Of a DNA stretch of 39,130 nucleotides, positions 16,667 through 25,730 are shown one piece after another. A program made the position numbers and the translations under genes. Position 1 is the first letter of the stretch. Each line of letters begins with the position of its first letter. Below the pieces are notes generated by a model, which worked only from the letters and a program-made list of their open reading frames with translations, was not told the origin of the DNA and ran no database searches. Origin of the DNA: Microvirgula aerodenitrificans DSM 15089 (GTDB lineage: Bacteria; Pseudomonadota; Gammaproteobacteria; Burkholderiales; Aquaspirillaceae); NCBI RefSeq assembly GCF_000620105.1, contig NZ_JHVK01000028.1:1-39130 (forward strand), in the 5' to 3' direction.

Positions 16667-17191
16667 ATGACGGCAGGCAACTACATACTTATTGGCCTGA
16701 TGGGTGCGGGCAAGACGACTGTGGGTCGTCACCTTGCCCGTCTGACCGGCCGAACCTTTCACGATTCCGACCACGAGGTCGAATCGCGTACGGGCGTGCG
16801 CGTGACCACCATCTTCGAGATCGAGGGCGAGAACCGCTTTCGCGAGCGCGAAAAGGCGGTGATCGCCGAGCTGATGCAGCGTGACGGCATCGTGCTGGCA
16901 ACCGGTGGCGGTGCGGTGCTCGACCCGGACAACCGTGCGGCGCTGAAGGCCGGCGGCACGGTCATCTATCTGCGCGCGACCATCGACGACCTGCTGATCC
17001 GCACGGCGCACGACAAGAGCCGGCCGCTGCTGCAGACCGGTGACCCGCGCGCCAAGCTCGAAGCGCTGTTCGCCGTGCGCGACCCGCTTTATCGCGAAAT
17101 TGCCGACGTGGTTGTCGACACCAGCCGGCAGAACGTCGGCGTGCTGGTGCAGCGGCTGCTGGCCAAACTCAAGGAAACTCCCGAGTCATGA
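16667..17191 (+). CDS. aroK: Shikimate kinase
   Basis: 174 residues. It phosphorylates shikimate at the 3-OH with ATP in the chorismate pathway. Walker A is [13 protein letters not shown] (about 11-20), the shikimate-binding Asp sits in [13 protein letters not shown], Arg in [11 protein letters not shown], and the GGG loop in [10 protein letters not shown]. The start fits family members, whose P-loop begins about ten residues in, although no ribosome site is visible. Its stop overlaps the aroB start (ATGA-type overlap at 17188-17191), so the two are translationally coupled. Confidence 0.96.
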   Translation: MTAGNYILIGLMGAGKTTVGRHLARLTGRTFHDSDHEVESRTGVRVTTIFEIEGENRFREREKAVIAELMQRDGIVLATGGGAVLDPDNRAALKAGGTVIYLRATIDDLLIRTAHDKSRPLLQTGDPRAKLEALFAVRDPLYREIADVVVDTSRQNVGVLVQRLLAKLKETPES

Positions 17192-18279
17192 TCACGCTTG
17201 ACCTGACGCTGCCCGACTGTCGCTACCCGATCCATATCGGCCGGGGCCTGCTGGACCGGGCCGGCGAACTGATGGCACCGGTCCTGCCGCAGCCGCGCGC
17301 GCTGATCGTCACCAATGACGTGGTGGCACCGCTGTATCTGGCGCGGCTTGAGGCTTCGCTGGCGGCCGCCGGCATCCAGACCCGGGCCGTGGTGCTGCCG
17401 GATGGCGAGTCGCACAAGGACTGGCAGACGCTGAACCTGATTTTTGATGCGCTGATCGACATGCGCGCCGAGCGCAAGACCACGCTGGTCGCGCTGGGCG
17501 GCGGCGTGGTGGGCGACATGACCGGTTTTGCCGCCGCCTGCTGGCAGCGCGGCGCGCCGTTCGTCCAGGTGCCGACCACGCTGCTGGCCCAGGTCGATTC
17601 GTCGGTCGGCGGCAAGACGGCAATCAACCACCCGGCCGGCAAGAACATGATCGGTGCGTTCTGGCAGCCGCGGCTGGTGCTGGCCGATATCGCGCTGCTC
17701 GACAGCCTGCCGCCGCGGGAGCTGTCGGCCGGGCTGGCCGAAGTGTTCAAGTATGGCCTGATCGGCGATGCCGGTTTCTTCGACTGGTGCGAGGCGCAGG
17801 CGGCAGCGCTGATGGCGCGCGATGCCGATGCGCTGATCCATGCCGTGCGCCGCAGTTGCGAGATGAAGGCCGACATTGTCGGGCAGGACGAGAAGGAGCA
17901 AGGCGTGCGCGCACTGCTGAATCTCGGTCATACCTTTGGCCACGCGATCGAAGCCGGGCTCGGCTTCGGTGTCTGGCTGCATGGCGAAGCCGTGGCTGCT
18001 GGCATGCTGCTGGCGGCCGACCTGGCCGCGCAGCTCGGCCGCCAGTCCGCGGGCGAACTGGACCGGATCGAGGCCCTGCTGGCCGCGGTGCAACTGCCGG
18101 TACGCGCGCCGGACCTTGGACTCGACGCGTGGCTGTCGCTGATGGGGCACGACAAGAAAGTCGATGGCGGGCACCTGCGCTTTGTCGTGCCGGACGGCAT
18201 CGGCCGGGCGAGCGTGGAATCGGACGTCGATGCCGATGCGCTGGCCCGGGTGCTGGGCGGTCGCTTTATCGCGCGCTGA
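17188..18279 (+). CDS. aroB: 3-dehydroquinate synthase
   Basis: 363 residues. It converts DAHP to 3-dehydroquinate using NAD and a divalent metal. Family motifs are visible in order: [12 protein letters not shown], the NAD loop [32 protein letters not shown], the metal ligand region [13 protein letters not shown], and the GHTFGHAIE histidines. It overlaps aroK by four bases, the usual aroKB arrangement in proteobacteria. No terminator is obvious after it. Confidence 0.97.
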   Translation: MITLDLTLPDCRYPIHIGRGLLDRAGELMAPVLPQPRALIVTNDVVAPLYLARLEASLAAAGIQTRAVVLPDGESHKDWQTLNLIFDALIDMRAERKTTLVALGGGVVGDMTGFAAACWQRGAPFVQVPTTLLAQVDSSVGGKTAINHPAGKNMIGAFWQPRLVLADIALLDSLPPRELSAGLAEVFKYGLIGDAGFFDWCEAQAAALMARDADALIHAVRRSCEMKADIVGQDEKEQGVRALLNLGHTFGHAIEAGLGFGVWLHGEAVAAGMLLAADLAAQLGRQSAGELDRIEALLAAVQLPVRAPDLGLDAWLSLMGHDKKVDGGHLRFVVPDGIGRASVESDVDADALARVLGGRFIAR

Positions 18280-18740
18280 ACGGTATTTTCCCTGCTGCAC
18301 CATGCTCATGGCTGCTGTATCAGCGGGGCGATCGGCATGGCGGAGCGAGGGGCAAATACCCTCACGGCGTAGCCGGTTTTGGTAATAATCTCCGCATAAC
18401 ACTTACTCAGGGGTGGGTGGAAAAGCGGCGATGATCACCATTGCCCGCGTGTTGCCGGCTGACGACCGGCCGTTCGCCCGCACCCGATTTCAGGGGGACT
18501 CTGCATGGACACCCGAGCCACGTCTGCGCTTGCCGCGCGCCCGTCGCAACCTTCCATCCTGCCGGGTTTTCCCTGCACCCTCTCCTGTTTTCCCTTCCGT
18601 GCCGCAAGACGACCCTCACCCCGGGCTGCCATGTCGAAGGCAAGCCCGTAATGACATTGGAAATCCGTATTTTCACTAATTGTCTAACAGTGCACGGTCG
18701 ACGATGATCTGCCTGCATGCATGTGAGGAGAGCGCTTGCC
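18280..18740 (+). other. 460-base gap with no secure gene
   Basis: A TGg-extended -10-like element (TAATAA, 18383-18388) lies in the first third. A 48-codon frame at 18505-18651 follows a good ribosome site (AGGGGGACTC), but its product (MDTRATSALAARPSQPS...) is proline/serine/arginine-rich and matches nothing I know. The stretch could hold a long leader of the TPR gene, a small RNA or a leader peptide. None is proven. Confidence 0.3.
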
Positions 18741-19127
18741 ATGGACTACGAGATTGAACTGCAAACCCTGATTAACGCCATGCTGCTGGTCAGCGTCAGT
18801 TATCTGCTGGGGCAATGGTGGCGACAGAACCGCTTCGTCAAAGCCAGCGCACGAGGCATCGATCCGGTCGGGGAGGCAGAGGTTTTCCTGTTCCAGGGCA
18901 AGGTTCGTCATGCCATCCGCGTACTGAAGGCTGCACTGGACGACGAACCGGGCAATATGTCGGTCAAGGTCGTGCTGCTGCGGGCGTTCGCCGATGGCAA
19001 CTACATCCGCGAGTACAGCGAACTCGCACGCGAAGTGTCCGAACCGCTGCAGGGTGAACCGATCTGGCAGCAGATCCAGCGCACCGGGCGGGAAATGGAA
19101 CCGGACAATCCGCTCTATCACTGCTGA
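18741..19127 (+). CDS. Small membrane-anchored TPR-like protein, function unknown
   Basis: 128 residues from ATG 18741, chosen because GAGGAG lies upstream and the first eight codons of the longer frame are basic and unconserved-looking. One hydrophobic segment (about residues 9-28, INAMLLVSVSYLLGQ) precedes a helical part with TPR/FimV-like spacing (AEVFLFQGKVRHAIRVLKAA, then DEPGNMSVKVVLLRAFADGN). This suggests a periplasmic or cytoplasmic scaffold anchored to the inner membrane. Family not recognised. It ends 18 bases before a strong terminator and is monocistronic, after a long upstream gap. Confidence 0.75.
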   Translation: MDYEIELQTLINAMLLVSVSYLLGQWWRQNRFVKASARGIDPVGEAEVFLFQGKVRHAIRVLKAALDDEPGNMSVKVVLLRAFADGNYIREYSELAREVSEPLQGEPIWQQIQRTGREMEPDNPLYHC

Positions 19128-19144
19128 TAGCCAGTCGTACAAGC

Positions 19145-19177
19145 AAAAACCCGCCACACAGCATGGCGGGTTTTTTT
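19145..19177 (+). terminator. Rho-independent terminator after the TPR-like gene
   Basis: AAACCCGCC pairs with GGCGGGTTT (core 19150-19155 with 19165-19170) and is followed by seven T residues (19171-19177). The A run on the other side would let it also serve the convergent ugd gene. Confidence 0.9.
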
Positions 19178-19180
19178 CAA

Positions 19181-19199
19181 GCCCGCCGTGACGGCGGGC
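19181..19199 (-). other. GC-rich hairpin just beyond ugd
   Basis: GCCCGCCGT and ACGGCGGGC form a near-perfect palindrome around one base, 15 bases past the ugd stop. It has no U tract itself but precedes the bidirectional terminator at 19145-19177 on the ugd strand. Confidence 0.5.
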
Positions 19200-19214
19200 G
19201 TGGCTGGGCAGGGC

Positions 19215-20549
19215 TCAGGCGGCCTGCGGGCGGCCGATCGGGTAGTAGTCGATGCCGGCTTCCCTGACCGCTTCAGGCGAGAACAGGTTGCGGCCGTCGA
19301 AAATGACCGGTGTGCGCAGGCTGTTGCGAATCGCGGCGAAGTCCGGGCTGCGGTAGGCCTTCCATTCGGTCACGATGACCAGTGCGTCGGCCTGTTCCAG
19401 CGCCGTCATCGGCGTATCGGTAAAGCGCAGGCGCGGCTCGTCGCCATACAGCCGGCGGGCCTCGTCGATGGCCACCGGGTCGTGGGCCACGATGCGGGCA
19501 CCGGCATCCAGCAGCGCGGCGATCAGGGTCCGCGACGGCGCTTCGCGCATGTCGTCGGTATCCGGCTTGAATGCCAGCCCCCACAGCGCGAAGGTGCGGC
19601 CGGACAGGTCGTCGCCGAAACGGGCCTTGATCTTGCGCGGCAGTACCGACTTCTGGTTCTCGTTGGCTTCCTCGACGGCGCTCAGCACGCGCAGGTCGAT
19701 GCCGGCGGCATCCTTGGCTGTCTTCAGCAATGCCTGCACGTCCTTCGGGAAGCACGAGCCGCCATAGCCGCAGCCCGGGTACAGGAAGTGGTAGCCGATG
19801 CGCGGGTCCGCGCCAATGCCCTTGCGCACCATCTCGATATCCGCCCCGAGCACTTCGGCCAGGTTGGCCAGCTCATTCATGAACGAAATGCGGGTGGCCA
19901 GCATGGCATTGGCCGCGTACTTGGTCAGCTCGGCGCTCTTGATGTCCATGACCTGCAGGCGGTCATGGTTGCGCTGGAACGGTGCATACAGCGTGCGCAT
20001 CAGCGCCAGCGCGCGTTCGTCCTCGACGCCGATGACGATGCGGTCCGGCCGCATGAAGTCGTCGATGGCGGCGCCTTCCTTCAGGAATTCGGGGTTGGAT
20101 ACCATGCCGAACGGCAGGTCGACACCGCGCGTGGCCAGCTCTTCGCAAATGGCGGCGCGGACCTTGTCTGCGGTGCCGACCGGCACCGTGGACTTGTCGA
20201 TCACGACCTTGTAGTCGTCCATATGGCGGCCGATGGCGCGCGCGGCGGCGACGACATACTGGAGGTCGGCGGAACCGTCTTCATCCGGCGGCGTGCCGAC
20301 GGCGAGGAACTGCACCGTGCCGAAACGGACAGCCTGCTCGACATCGGTGGTGAAGCGCAGCCGGCCGGCCGCCACGTTGCGGCGGATCATCTCTTCCAGA
20401 CCGGGTTCGAAGATCGGGACGCCGCCCTGTTCCAGCGTGCGGATCTTGGCCGCATCCACATCCAGGCACAGTACGTCGTTGCCCACTTCCGCCAGGCAGG
20501 TGCCGGAAACCAGACCGACATAGCCGGTGCCTACAACAGTCACTTTCAC
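19215..20549 (-). CDS. ugd: UDP-glucose 6-dehydrogenase
   Basis: 444 residues with a GTG start at 20549, preceded by CGGAG; the longer open frame upstream is not protein-like. It begins [20 protein letters not shown] (NAD Rossmann motif). The catalytic Cys is in [16 protein letters not shown], and [20 protein letters not shown] marks the C-terminal UDP-binding domain. It oxidises UDP-glucose twice to UDP-glucuronate. It is at the end of the LPS gene region, about 80 bases after a glycosyltransferase gene. Together with the epimerase at 26492 it would supply UDP-galacturonate. Confidence 0.95.
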   Translation of the reverse strand: MKVTVVGTGYVGLVSGTCLAEVGNDVLCLDVDAAKIRTLEQGGVPIFEPGLEEMIRRNVAAGRLRFTTDVEQAVRFGTVQFLAVGTPPDEDGSADLQYVVAAARAIGRHMDDYKVVIDKSTVPVGTADKVRAAICEELATRGVDLPFGMVSNPEFLKEGAAIDDFMRPDRIVIGVEDERALALMRTLYAPFQRNHDRLQVMDIKSAELTKYAANAMLATRISFMNELANLAEVLGADIEMVRKGIGADPRIGYHFLYPGCGYGGSCFPKDVQALLKTAKDAAGIDLRVLSAVEEANENQKSVLPRKIKARFGDDLSGRTFALWGLAFKPDTDDMREAPSRTLIAALLDAGARIVAHDPVAIDEARRLYGDEPRLRFTDTPMTALEQADALVIVTEWKAYRSPDFAAIRNSLRTPVIFDGRNLFSPEAVREAGIDYYPIGRPQAA

Positions 20550-20631
20550 GATTCGTTTGCTCCGACGTGATGATTCATCCGCAGTTTTTGCGGTGGGGAA
20601 TGGCAAAACCGGCAGTTTATCACTGCGCGAA

Positions 20632-21754
20632 TTAGCGTTCTTCAAGCAGCGCCGCATAGACGCTTTCCATGCGGGCCACCACGGTCTCCATCGAATAGTT
20701 CGTGACGCAGCGTTCACGTGCTGCCGCCCCGCGCACGGCGATCGATGCCGGATCGGCCAGGATCTCCTTCAGCACGGCAGCAATCCGCTCAGGTGCATGC
20801 GCCGGCACCCGCCAGCCCTGCACACCCGGTTCGAGCAACTCGGGCAGGCCGCCGACGTCGGACACGATGACCGGTTTGCCCATGGCCATCATTTCACGGC
20901 CGGCGTACGAGGCCATTTCCTTGTGCGACAGCACAAAACCGACATCCATGGCGCGCAGCACCGGCCGGACATCGGCCAGCAGGCCGGTCAGCGTCAGCTG
21001 TGGGCGCAGTCCGAGCGCATCGACGCGTTGCAGCAGATCATCACGCGGCGGGCGGGCGGCCGGCAAGGACCACATGCAGGCGGTTGCGCTGTTCGAACGG
21101 CAACAGCGATATCGCCTGCAGCAGGTCCAGCCAGCCCTTGTATTCCGAGGTACCGGCATTGCTGCCGAGCACCAGCGTGTCCGGTGCCAGCCCGGGCAGC
21201 AGTGCGGTACGTGCCTCCGCCGCCTGGCGGGCATCCGCCGGTGTAAAAAAGCCGGTATCGACACCAAGCAGCACGTCAACCAGCCCGGTCCTGGCATAGG
21301 GTGATGCTTCCAGAATGCGCCGTGCTTCCAGGCAGGTGCAAATGGTCCGGTCCGTGGCAAAGTGTGCGCGGATCGATGCGCCGAGACCGGAAATCGGCAG
21401 ATTGTTGTGCTTGGTATAGACAACGCGCGGCCGCTGGCGGCCCATGCCGGCCATGGCCAGCATCACCAGCCGGTGGTCGGGCGAGCCGTTGACATGGACG
21501 ATATCGAACCGCTCGTCACGCAGGATCTTTGCCAGCGCACGGCGTGCCGGCCACAGCCGTTTGAAATTGTTGCTGAAGTCGATGGCGAAGGCGTGCAGCG
21601 CCGGATCGGCCTCGGCCATGGCATGAAGCTGGCTGCCTGCCGGCGAGGCGATGCTGACCTCGTGCCGGGCTGCCATGGCTTTGGCCAGCCCGTTGATATA
21701 GGTGAAATGGCCGCCGCCGGAACCGTGGTGGAAATTGGTATAGAGGATTTTCAT
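20632..21754 (-). pseudogene. GT4-type glycosyltransferase with a frameshift in a tetranucleotide tract
   Basis: From ATG 21754 the frame gives a GT-B N-terminal domain (MKILYTNFHHGSGGGHFTY, then HVNGSPDHRLVML) and the start of the C-terminal domain (LVLGSNAGTSEYKGWLDLL, HVVLAGRPP). It then stops at 21041. The continuation (RDDLLQRVDALGL, then the donor-binding loop HKEMASYAGREMMAMGKPVI) is in another frame ending at 20632. The switch falls in GCC-rich sequence at about 21046-21059, three CCGC units on the coding strand. Removing one unit restores AGRPPRDDLL. Both halves are well preserved, so the shift is recent, reversible or a sequencing error. It is the last gene of the LPS operon. Confidence 0.85.
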
Positions 21755-21758
21755 CAGG

Positions 21759-22601
21759 TCAGTGCTTGCGCTGTTTGAGCCAGTAATGGGCGGCGCCGAA
21801 AAGCGGATGGCGCACCAGCCACAGCTTTCTTGCGATCCAGTTTGCGGCCTTGCCCTTGTCGCCGATGCGGTACAGATGGCCCGGGTCCGATCCCGGGCGG
21901 TTCCGGTCGGTATCCCGGGTGGTGTACAGGTAGCGGAAGCCGGCCTGGCGGGCCACCTGCAGGTAGTCGTCATCGAAATAACCCTGCGGCCAGCACAGAT
22001 GCCGGGACGCTTCGCCAAGTCGTGCATGCAGTGTGGCCTGTGACAGGGCCAGATCCTCTTGCAACCGCGCGGTTTTCTCTTCCCTGCTGGCGCAGACGCG
22101 GTCCCAGCGGGTGTGGGAGTGAGTATGGCTGTGGAACTCGAACGTGCCGGCGGCACGCATGCGTTCGATCTCGCTCCAGCGTACGGCGATATCGTCGGTA
22201 TTGCCGGCCTCGATCAGTGCCTTGCTGTCCTCGCGGCTGGGGACGACGGCCGGGCTGGGCTCCCCTGCATGCAGCCGTGCCGGGCCATCGTGATTCCAGC
22301 CGGTAACCAGGAACATGACGGCATGCAGGCCGTAGCGCTGCAGGACCGGATGGGCATGGACATAGTTGTCCAGCAGGCCATCGTCGAAAGTCAGCACCAC
22401 CGACTTCTTCGGTACCGGTTTGCCGGCCAGAAAAGCCTCGACACCGGCACTGCCGAGTGTGCTGTAGCCGTGTTCGGCCAGCCAGTGCATCTGCGCCGCG
22501 AAGTGCGCCGGGGTGATGGTCAGGGCACCCGGCACCGGGTTTACGTGGTGGTACATCAGCACCGGGAGCGTGCCGTTGCTGGCAAGGGACGAATCAGGCA
22601 T
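21759..22601 (-). CDS. Polysaccharide deacetylase family protein (NodB fold)
   Basis: 280 residues. The NodB-homology motifs are visible: MYHHVNP near the start, TFDDG (motif 1, catalytic base and metal Asp), and HSHTHSH (motif 2, metal histidines). WPQGYFDDDYL and YLYTTRDTD cover later motifs. Such enzymes remove N-acetyl groups from sugars. Its place between a GT4 and waaL, overlapping waaL by 8 bases, points to deacetylation of an LPS or polysaccharide sugar. There is no clear signal peptide, so it may act in the cytoplasm on a lipid-linked precursor. The substrate is unknown. Confidence 0.88.
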   Translation of the reverse strand: MPDSSLASNGTLPVLMYHHVNPVPGALTITPAHFAAQMHWLAEHGYSTLGSAGVEAFLAGKPVPKKSVVLTFDDGLLDNYVHAHPVLQRYGLHAVMFLVTGWNHDGPARLHAGEPSPAVVPSREDSKALIEAGNTDDIAVRWSEIERMRAAGTFEFHSHTHSHTRWDRVCASREEKTARLQEDLALSQATLHARLGEASRHLCWPQGYFDDDYLQVARQAGFRYLYTTRDTDRNRPGSDPGHLYRIGDKGKAANWIARKLWLVRHPLFGAAHYWLKQRKH

Positions 22602-23889
22602 GGGCAGAGGGCTTTACCGTTTCGGTGGCAGCGGTGGCAGGCGCCGGCTTCGACAGGGCGAGGAAGGCGACGACCATGACGCTGTATAGCGGAAAGATAC
22701 GCGTATCGCGGAACATGTGCTCCGGCAGGCTGAATACCATGTAGCTCAGGCACCACAGCAGGCCCAGACAGGCAGGTACCCGGATGGCCGCCGGTGGATG
22801 CTGGCGCAGGCGCCGGATAAAGTAGGCCGCCGGTACGGTATAGGCCAGCAGTAGTGCCAGCAGGCCGGGCAGACCGTACATCGACAGTGCGGCCAGGTAG
22901 TCATTGTGCGGTTCGCCAAAGTTGTCGGCGACGAAGGGGGTCACCTGCCCGCTGAGCGCATAGGCATCCAGGAAACGGTGGAAGGCAACCGGATTGCCGA
23001 TGCCGAGCCATGGCTCCTGCAGGAACATGTGCCAGGCGGCATTCCATAACTGCAGACGGATGCCGAGGGATGTGTCAGGCTGTTGCTTGAACGTGGCCAG
23101 GTCGTGCACGCCTTCCATAAGGCGAGCGTTCAGTGTGGGTTCAGTCCAGACAAACAGTCCTAGCAGCAGAGTAGCCAGCAGCAGGCCGGGCACCAGCCAG
23201 CGCAGGAGCAGGCGCTTGCCCATGCTGACGGGCAGCAGGATGGCAAAGGCCGGAACCGCCAGCCAGCTGCTGCGGGTCTCGGTGACCAGGGTGGCATACA
23301 GTGCCAGCGTACCGACGGCGAGCTTGGCTGCCATTTCCAGCTTTTCATGGCGGCTCAGCGTCCAGCCCAGTGAAACCAGCGACGCGAGGCCCAGCAGCAT
23401 CAGCAGGTTTGCATAGCTGACAGCATTGACCTGGATGCCGGTGTGACTGAAGACGTTGCGGCCGAGGCCGAGAATGGGCACCAGAGTGATGGCCATCCCT
23501 GCACCAATGCCGGCGCCAGCCAGATAACCCCATTGCAGGTGACGCAACCGCTCCGGCACCAGTTGCAGCAGCAGCCAGAATATGGGCAGTGCCAGGGCAA
23601 GGCCGAGCTTCTTTTCCAGTTCCCGGCCATCGAAAATGCCGTGATAGGTAAAGGTTGCTGCCAATGACGCCACGGGCAGCAACAGGGCGACGCACAGGGG
23701 CCAGTATTCCCGCGCAAAGGCGGCAGGCGACGACAGGCCCAGACGCCTGTGGCAGGCCAGGGCGGCCAGCGCAAGCAGAACCAGCAGGTAGAAGCAGATC
23801 TGGCTGACTGGCTTGAATGCCAGCGACAGTGCCGGCAAGGCCAGGAGTGGGACAAGTACCGGCAGGCTCAGGTTGACAGGGCGTTTCAT
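22594..23889 (-). CDS. waaL: O-antigen ligase family protein (Wzy_C/WaaL)
   Basis: 431 residues with 10 or more hydrophobic segments. The conserved periplasmic-loop features of the family are present: TETRSSWLAVPAF before a long loop, then PWLGIGNPVAFHRFL and EPHNDYLAALSMYGLPGLL, with the PHN-Y histidine. WaaL joins undecaprenyl-linked O-antigen to lipid A-core; related Wzy polymerases share the domain. The LPS core context favours ligase. It overlaps the next GT4 gene by four bases and the deacetylase by eight, so it is part of the operon. Confidence 0.85.
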   Translation of the reverse strand: MKRPVNLSLPVLVPLLALPALSLAFKPVSQICFYLLVLLALAALACHRRLGLSSPAAFAREYWPLCVALLLPVASLAATFTYHGIFDGRELEKKLGLALALPIFWLLLQLVPERLRHLQWGYLAGAGIGAGMAITLVPILGLGRNVFSHTGIQVNAVSYANLLMLLGLASLVSLGWTLSRHEKLEMAAKLAVGTLALYATLVTETRSSWLAVPAFAILLPVSMGKRLLLRWLVPGLLLATLLLGLFVWTEPTLNARLMEGVHDLATFKQQPDTSLGIRLQLWNAAWHMFLQEPWLGIGNPVAFHRFLDAYALSGQVTPFVADNFGEPHNDYLAALSMYGLPGLLALLLAYTVPAAYFIRRLRQHPPAAIRVPACLGLLWCLSYMVFSLPEHMFRDTRIFPLYSVMVVAFLALSKPAPATAATETVKPSAHA

Positions 23890-24944
23890 GAATGCAGGGA
23901 AGTGGCCAGTGTCTGGAAGAGGGTGAGATAGCGCCCGGCCATGATGCCGACCTCATGGTTGGCGCGTACATAACGGCAGGCGGCATCGACCATGGCTGCC
24001 GTGGCCGGACCGGCGGCTAGCAGCGTGTCGATATGGGTCGCCAGTGCATGGCTGTCGCCAACCGGACTCAGCAGTCCCCGGCCTTCGGCGAGCAGTTCTT
24101 TCAGGCCGCCGGCGTCGGTCGAAGCGACCGGCACCCGTGCCTGGAAGGCGTCGAGCACGCTGCTGCCAAGGCCTTCTTCACGCGAGCTCATGACAAAGAC
24201 GTCGAACAGCGGGAACAGCGCTTCAACTTGCGGCTGGTGGCCGGGCAGCAGATAGCGATCCTGCAACCCGAGCCCGGCAACGCGTGCCCGCGCCGCGTCC
24301 AGCAGCGCACCGTGACCGAGATGCAGGAACACGACATCGTCGCGCCGGCCCAGCAGTTCGGCGGCGGCGTCGATCAGGGTGAACGGATCCTTGTCCTCGG
24401 CCAGGGCGGCGGTGGTCGCCACCACTTTCCGGCCATCGAGCCGCCAGGCTGCCGCGCAGTCGCGCACCCGTTCCGGGTCCGGCACGATCGGCAGCACGGC
24501 CGACGGAATGATGTGGACATCGTCAATGCCAAGACGGCGCACGCTGTCGGCGCAGGCCTGGCTGATGGCGACGACGGCATCCGCCTGGCGGTATTTCCAG
24601 GCGGTGAACGTGCCATGCAGCGCAAAGGCGACCCGGCGTGACATGACGATCGGGCGGCGGTGCGCCCAGCGTGTCGCGGCCAGCCAGGTCAGTGCGTGGC
24701 CGGTCTGCGCGTGCAGGATGTCGTAGTTGCGGCCATGCCGGATCAGGAAACGCACGATATCGAGCGGGCGCCGGCAGCCATGCACGGTCAGGCCTTCGCT
24801 GCCGGCGCGGGTGGCAAGGGTTTCGCCGTCGCGGCACAGCAGGTCGACCTCGTGGCCGGCATCGCGGAACGCCAGGCTGCTGAGCAGGGTCTGCCGTTCG
24901 CCACCGCGCCAGCCGCGCTCAAAGTCGAGTTCGAGAATTTTCAT
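23886..24944 (-). CDS. GT4-family glycosyltransferase
   Basis: 352 residues from ATG 24944. It has the GT-B two-domain layout: MKILELDFERGWRGGERQTL (G-G-E-R acceptor loop of GT4), HAQTGHALTWLAA, DAVVAISQACADSV, then the donor domain with ALAEDKDPFTLIDA and the E-x7-E motif in SSREEGLGSSVLDAF. It probably adds a sugar to the LPS inner or outer core in the cytoplasm. Its start lies inside the end of the upstream GT2 gene, a 26-base overlap, so the two are co-translated. The acceptor and donor cannot be read from the sequence. Confidence 0.88.
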   Translation of the reverse strand: MKILELDFERGWRGGERQTLLSSLAFRDAGHEVDLLCRDGETLATRAGSEGLTVHGCRRPLDIVRFLIRHGRNYDILHAQTGHALTWLAATRWAHRRPIVMSRRVAFALHGTFTAWKYRQADAVVAISQACADSVRRLGIDDVHIIPSAVLPIVPDPERVRDCAAAWRLDGRKVVATTAALAEDKDPFTLIDAAAELLGRRDDVVFLHLGHGALLDAARARVAGLGLQDRYLLPGHQPQVEALFPLFDVFVMSSREEGLGSSVLDAFQARVPVASTDAGGLKELLAEGRGLLSPVGDSHALATHIDTLLAAGPATAAMVDAACRYVRANHEVGIMAGRYLTLFQTLATSLHS

Positions 24945-25704
24945 CGGGAAGCTGTCTCGGGCGGGTGAGCAGGGAAAGTTTGGCGTAGCGGTAGAAACTG
25001 CCGATGCCGGCGCCGACCGCCAGCAGCAGTCCTTCGCGGCCGTCGAGGAAGCCGCGCCGGAGCAGGTAGATGCGGATAAAGGTCCACAGGCCGTGACCGA
25101 AGGCGCCGGGCAGGCTGGCGCGCTTGCCGCGTGCGAACATCGCGGCGGCGGCATCGGACGAGTAGCGGTTCATCTTGGTGATGGCGCTGTCCAGATCCGG
25201 GTAGGTGTAGTGCAGCAACGGCTGGCTCAGCATGCCGGGGCTGCCATCAAACTGCACACTCTCATGGAGCGGCACATCACTGAAGCGGGCCCGGCCGTTG
25301 CGGAACAGGCGCAGCACCGGGTCCGGCCACCAGCCGGAATGGCGGATAAAGCGGCCGCAATAGCTGGACAGGCGCGGAATCCGGTAGGCGTCGTGGGCCG
25401 GGGCGGCGAGGAGGGCACGGATTTCCGCTGCCAGTGCCGGGGTGACCCGCTCATCGGCATCGATGCTGAGTACCCACTGACCACGGGCCAGGTCGAGCGC
25501 ACGGTTTTTCTGCGGGCCGAAGCCCGGCCAGTCACCGGTCACGGTCACCGTGGCACCGTGAGCCTCGGCCCGGGCCACGGTATCGTCGCTGCTGCCGGCA
25601 TCGACGACGATGATTTCGTCGGCGAACGCCACCGCGTCAAGGCAGGCATCGATATGCGCAGCCTCGTTTTTGGTGATCAGGATGACGGAAAGAAAGGGCG
25701 TCAT
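24919..25704 (-). CDS. GT2-family glycosyltransferase, WaaE/KdtX-like
   Basis: 261 residues from ATG 25704; upstream frame is not conserved-looking. GT-A fold with SVILITKNEAAHIDACLDAV, EIIVVDAGSSDDT, the QKNRALDLARGQWVLSIDAD segment (D-x-D metal motif) and DVPLHESV. This pattern (WPGFGPQKNRAL; HGFIRI-like tail with a hydrophobic helix) is that of WaaE/KdtX beta-1,4-glucosyltransferases acting on inner-core heptose. That exact specificity is a family-based inference. It sits 26 bases downstream of the next GT2 gene's stop. Confidence 0.85.
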   Translation of the reverse strand: MTPFLSVILITKNEAAHIDACLDAVAFADEIIVVDAGSSDDTVARAEAHGATVTVTGDWPGFGPQKNRALDLARGQWVLSIDADERVTPALAAEIRALLAAPAHDAYRIPRLSSYCGRFIRHSGWWPDPVLRLFRNGRARFSDVPLHESVQFDGSPGMLSQPLLHYTYPDLDSAITKMNRYSSDAAAAMFARGKRASLPGAFGHGLWTFIRIYLLRRGFLDGREGLLLAVGAGIGSFYRYAKLSLLTRPRQLPDENSRTRL

Positions 25705-25730
25705 GGGAGCGGGGGTCCTTGCCGGTCCGG

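Noticed and set aside
18505-18651. 48-codon frame with a good ribosome site in the aroB-TPR gap
   Set aside because: The product has no recognisable feature and the codon pattern is not like its neighbours, so it is mentioned only as a possibility inside the gap entry.
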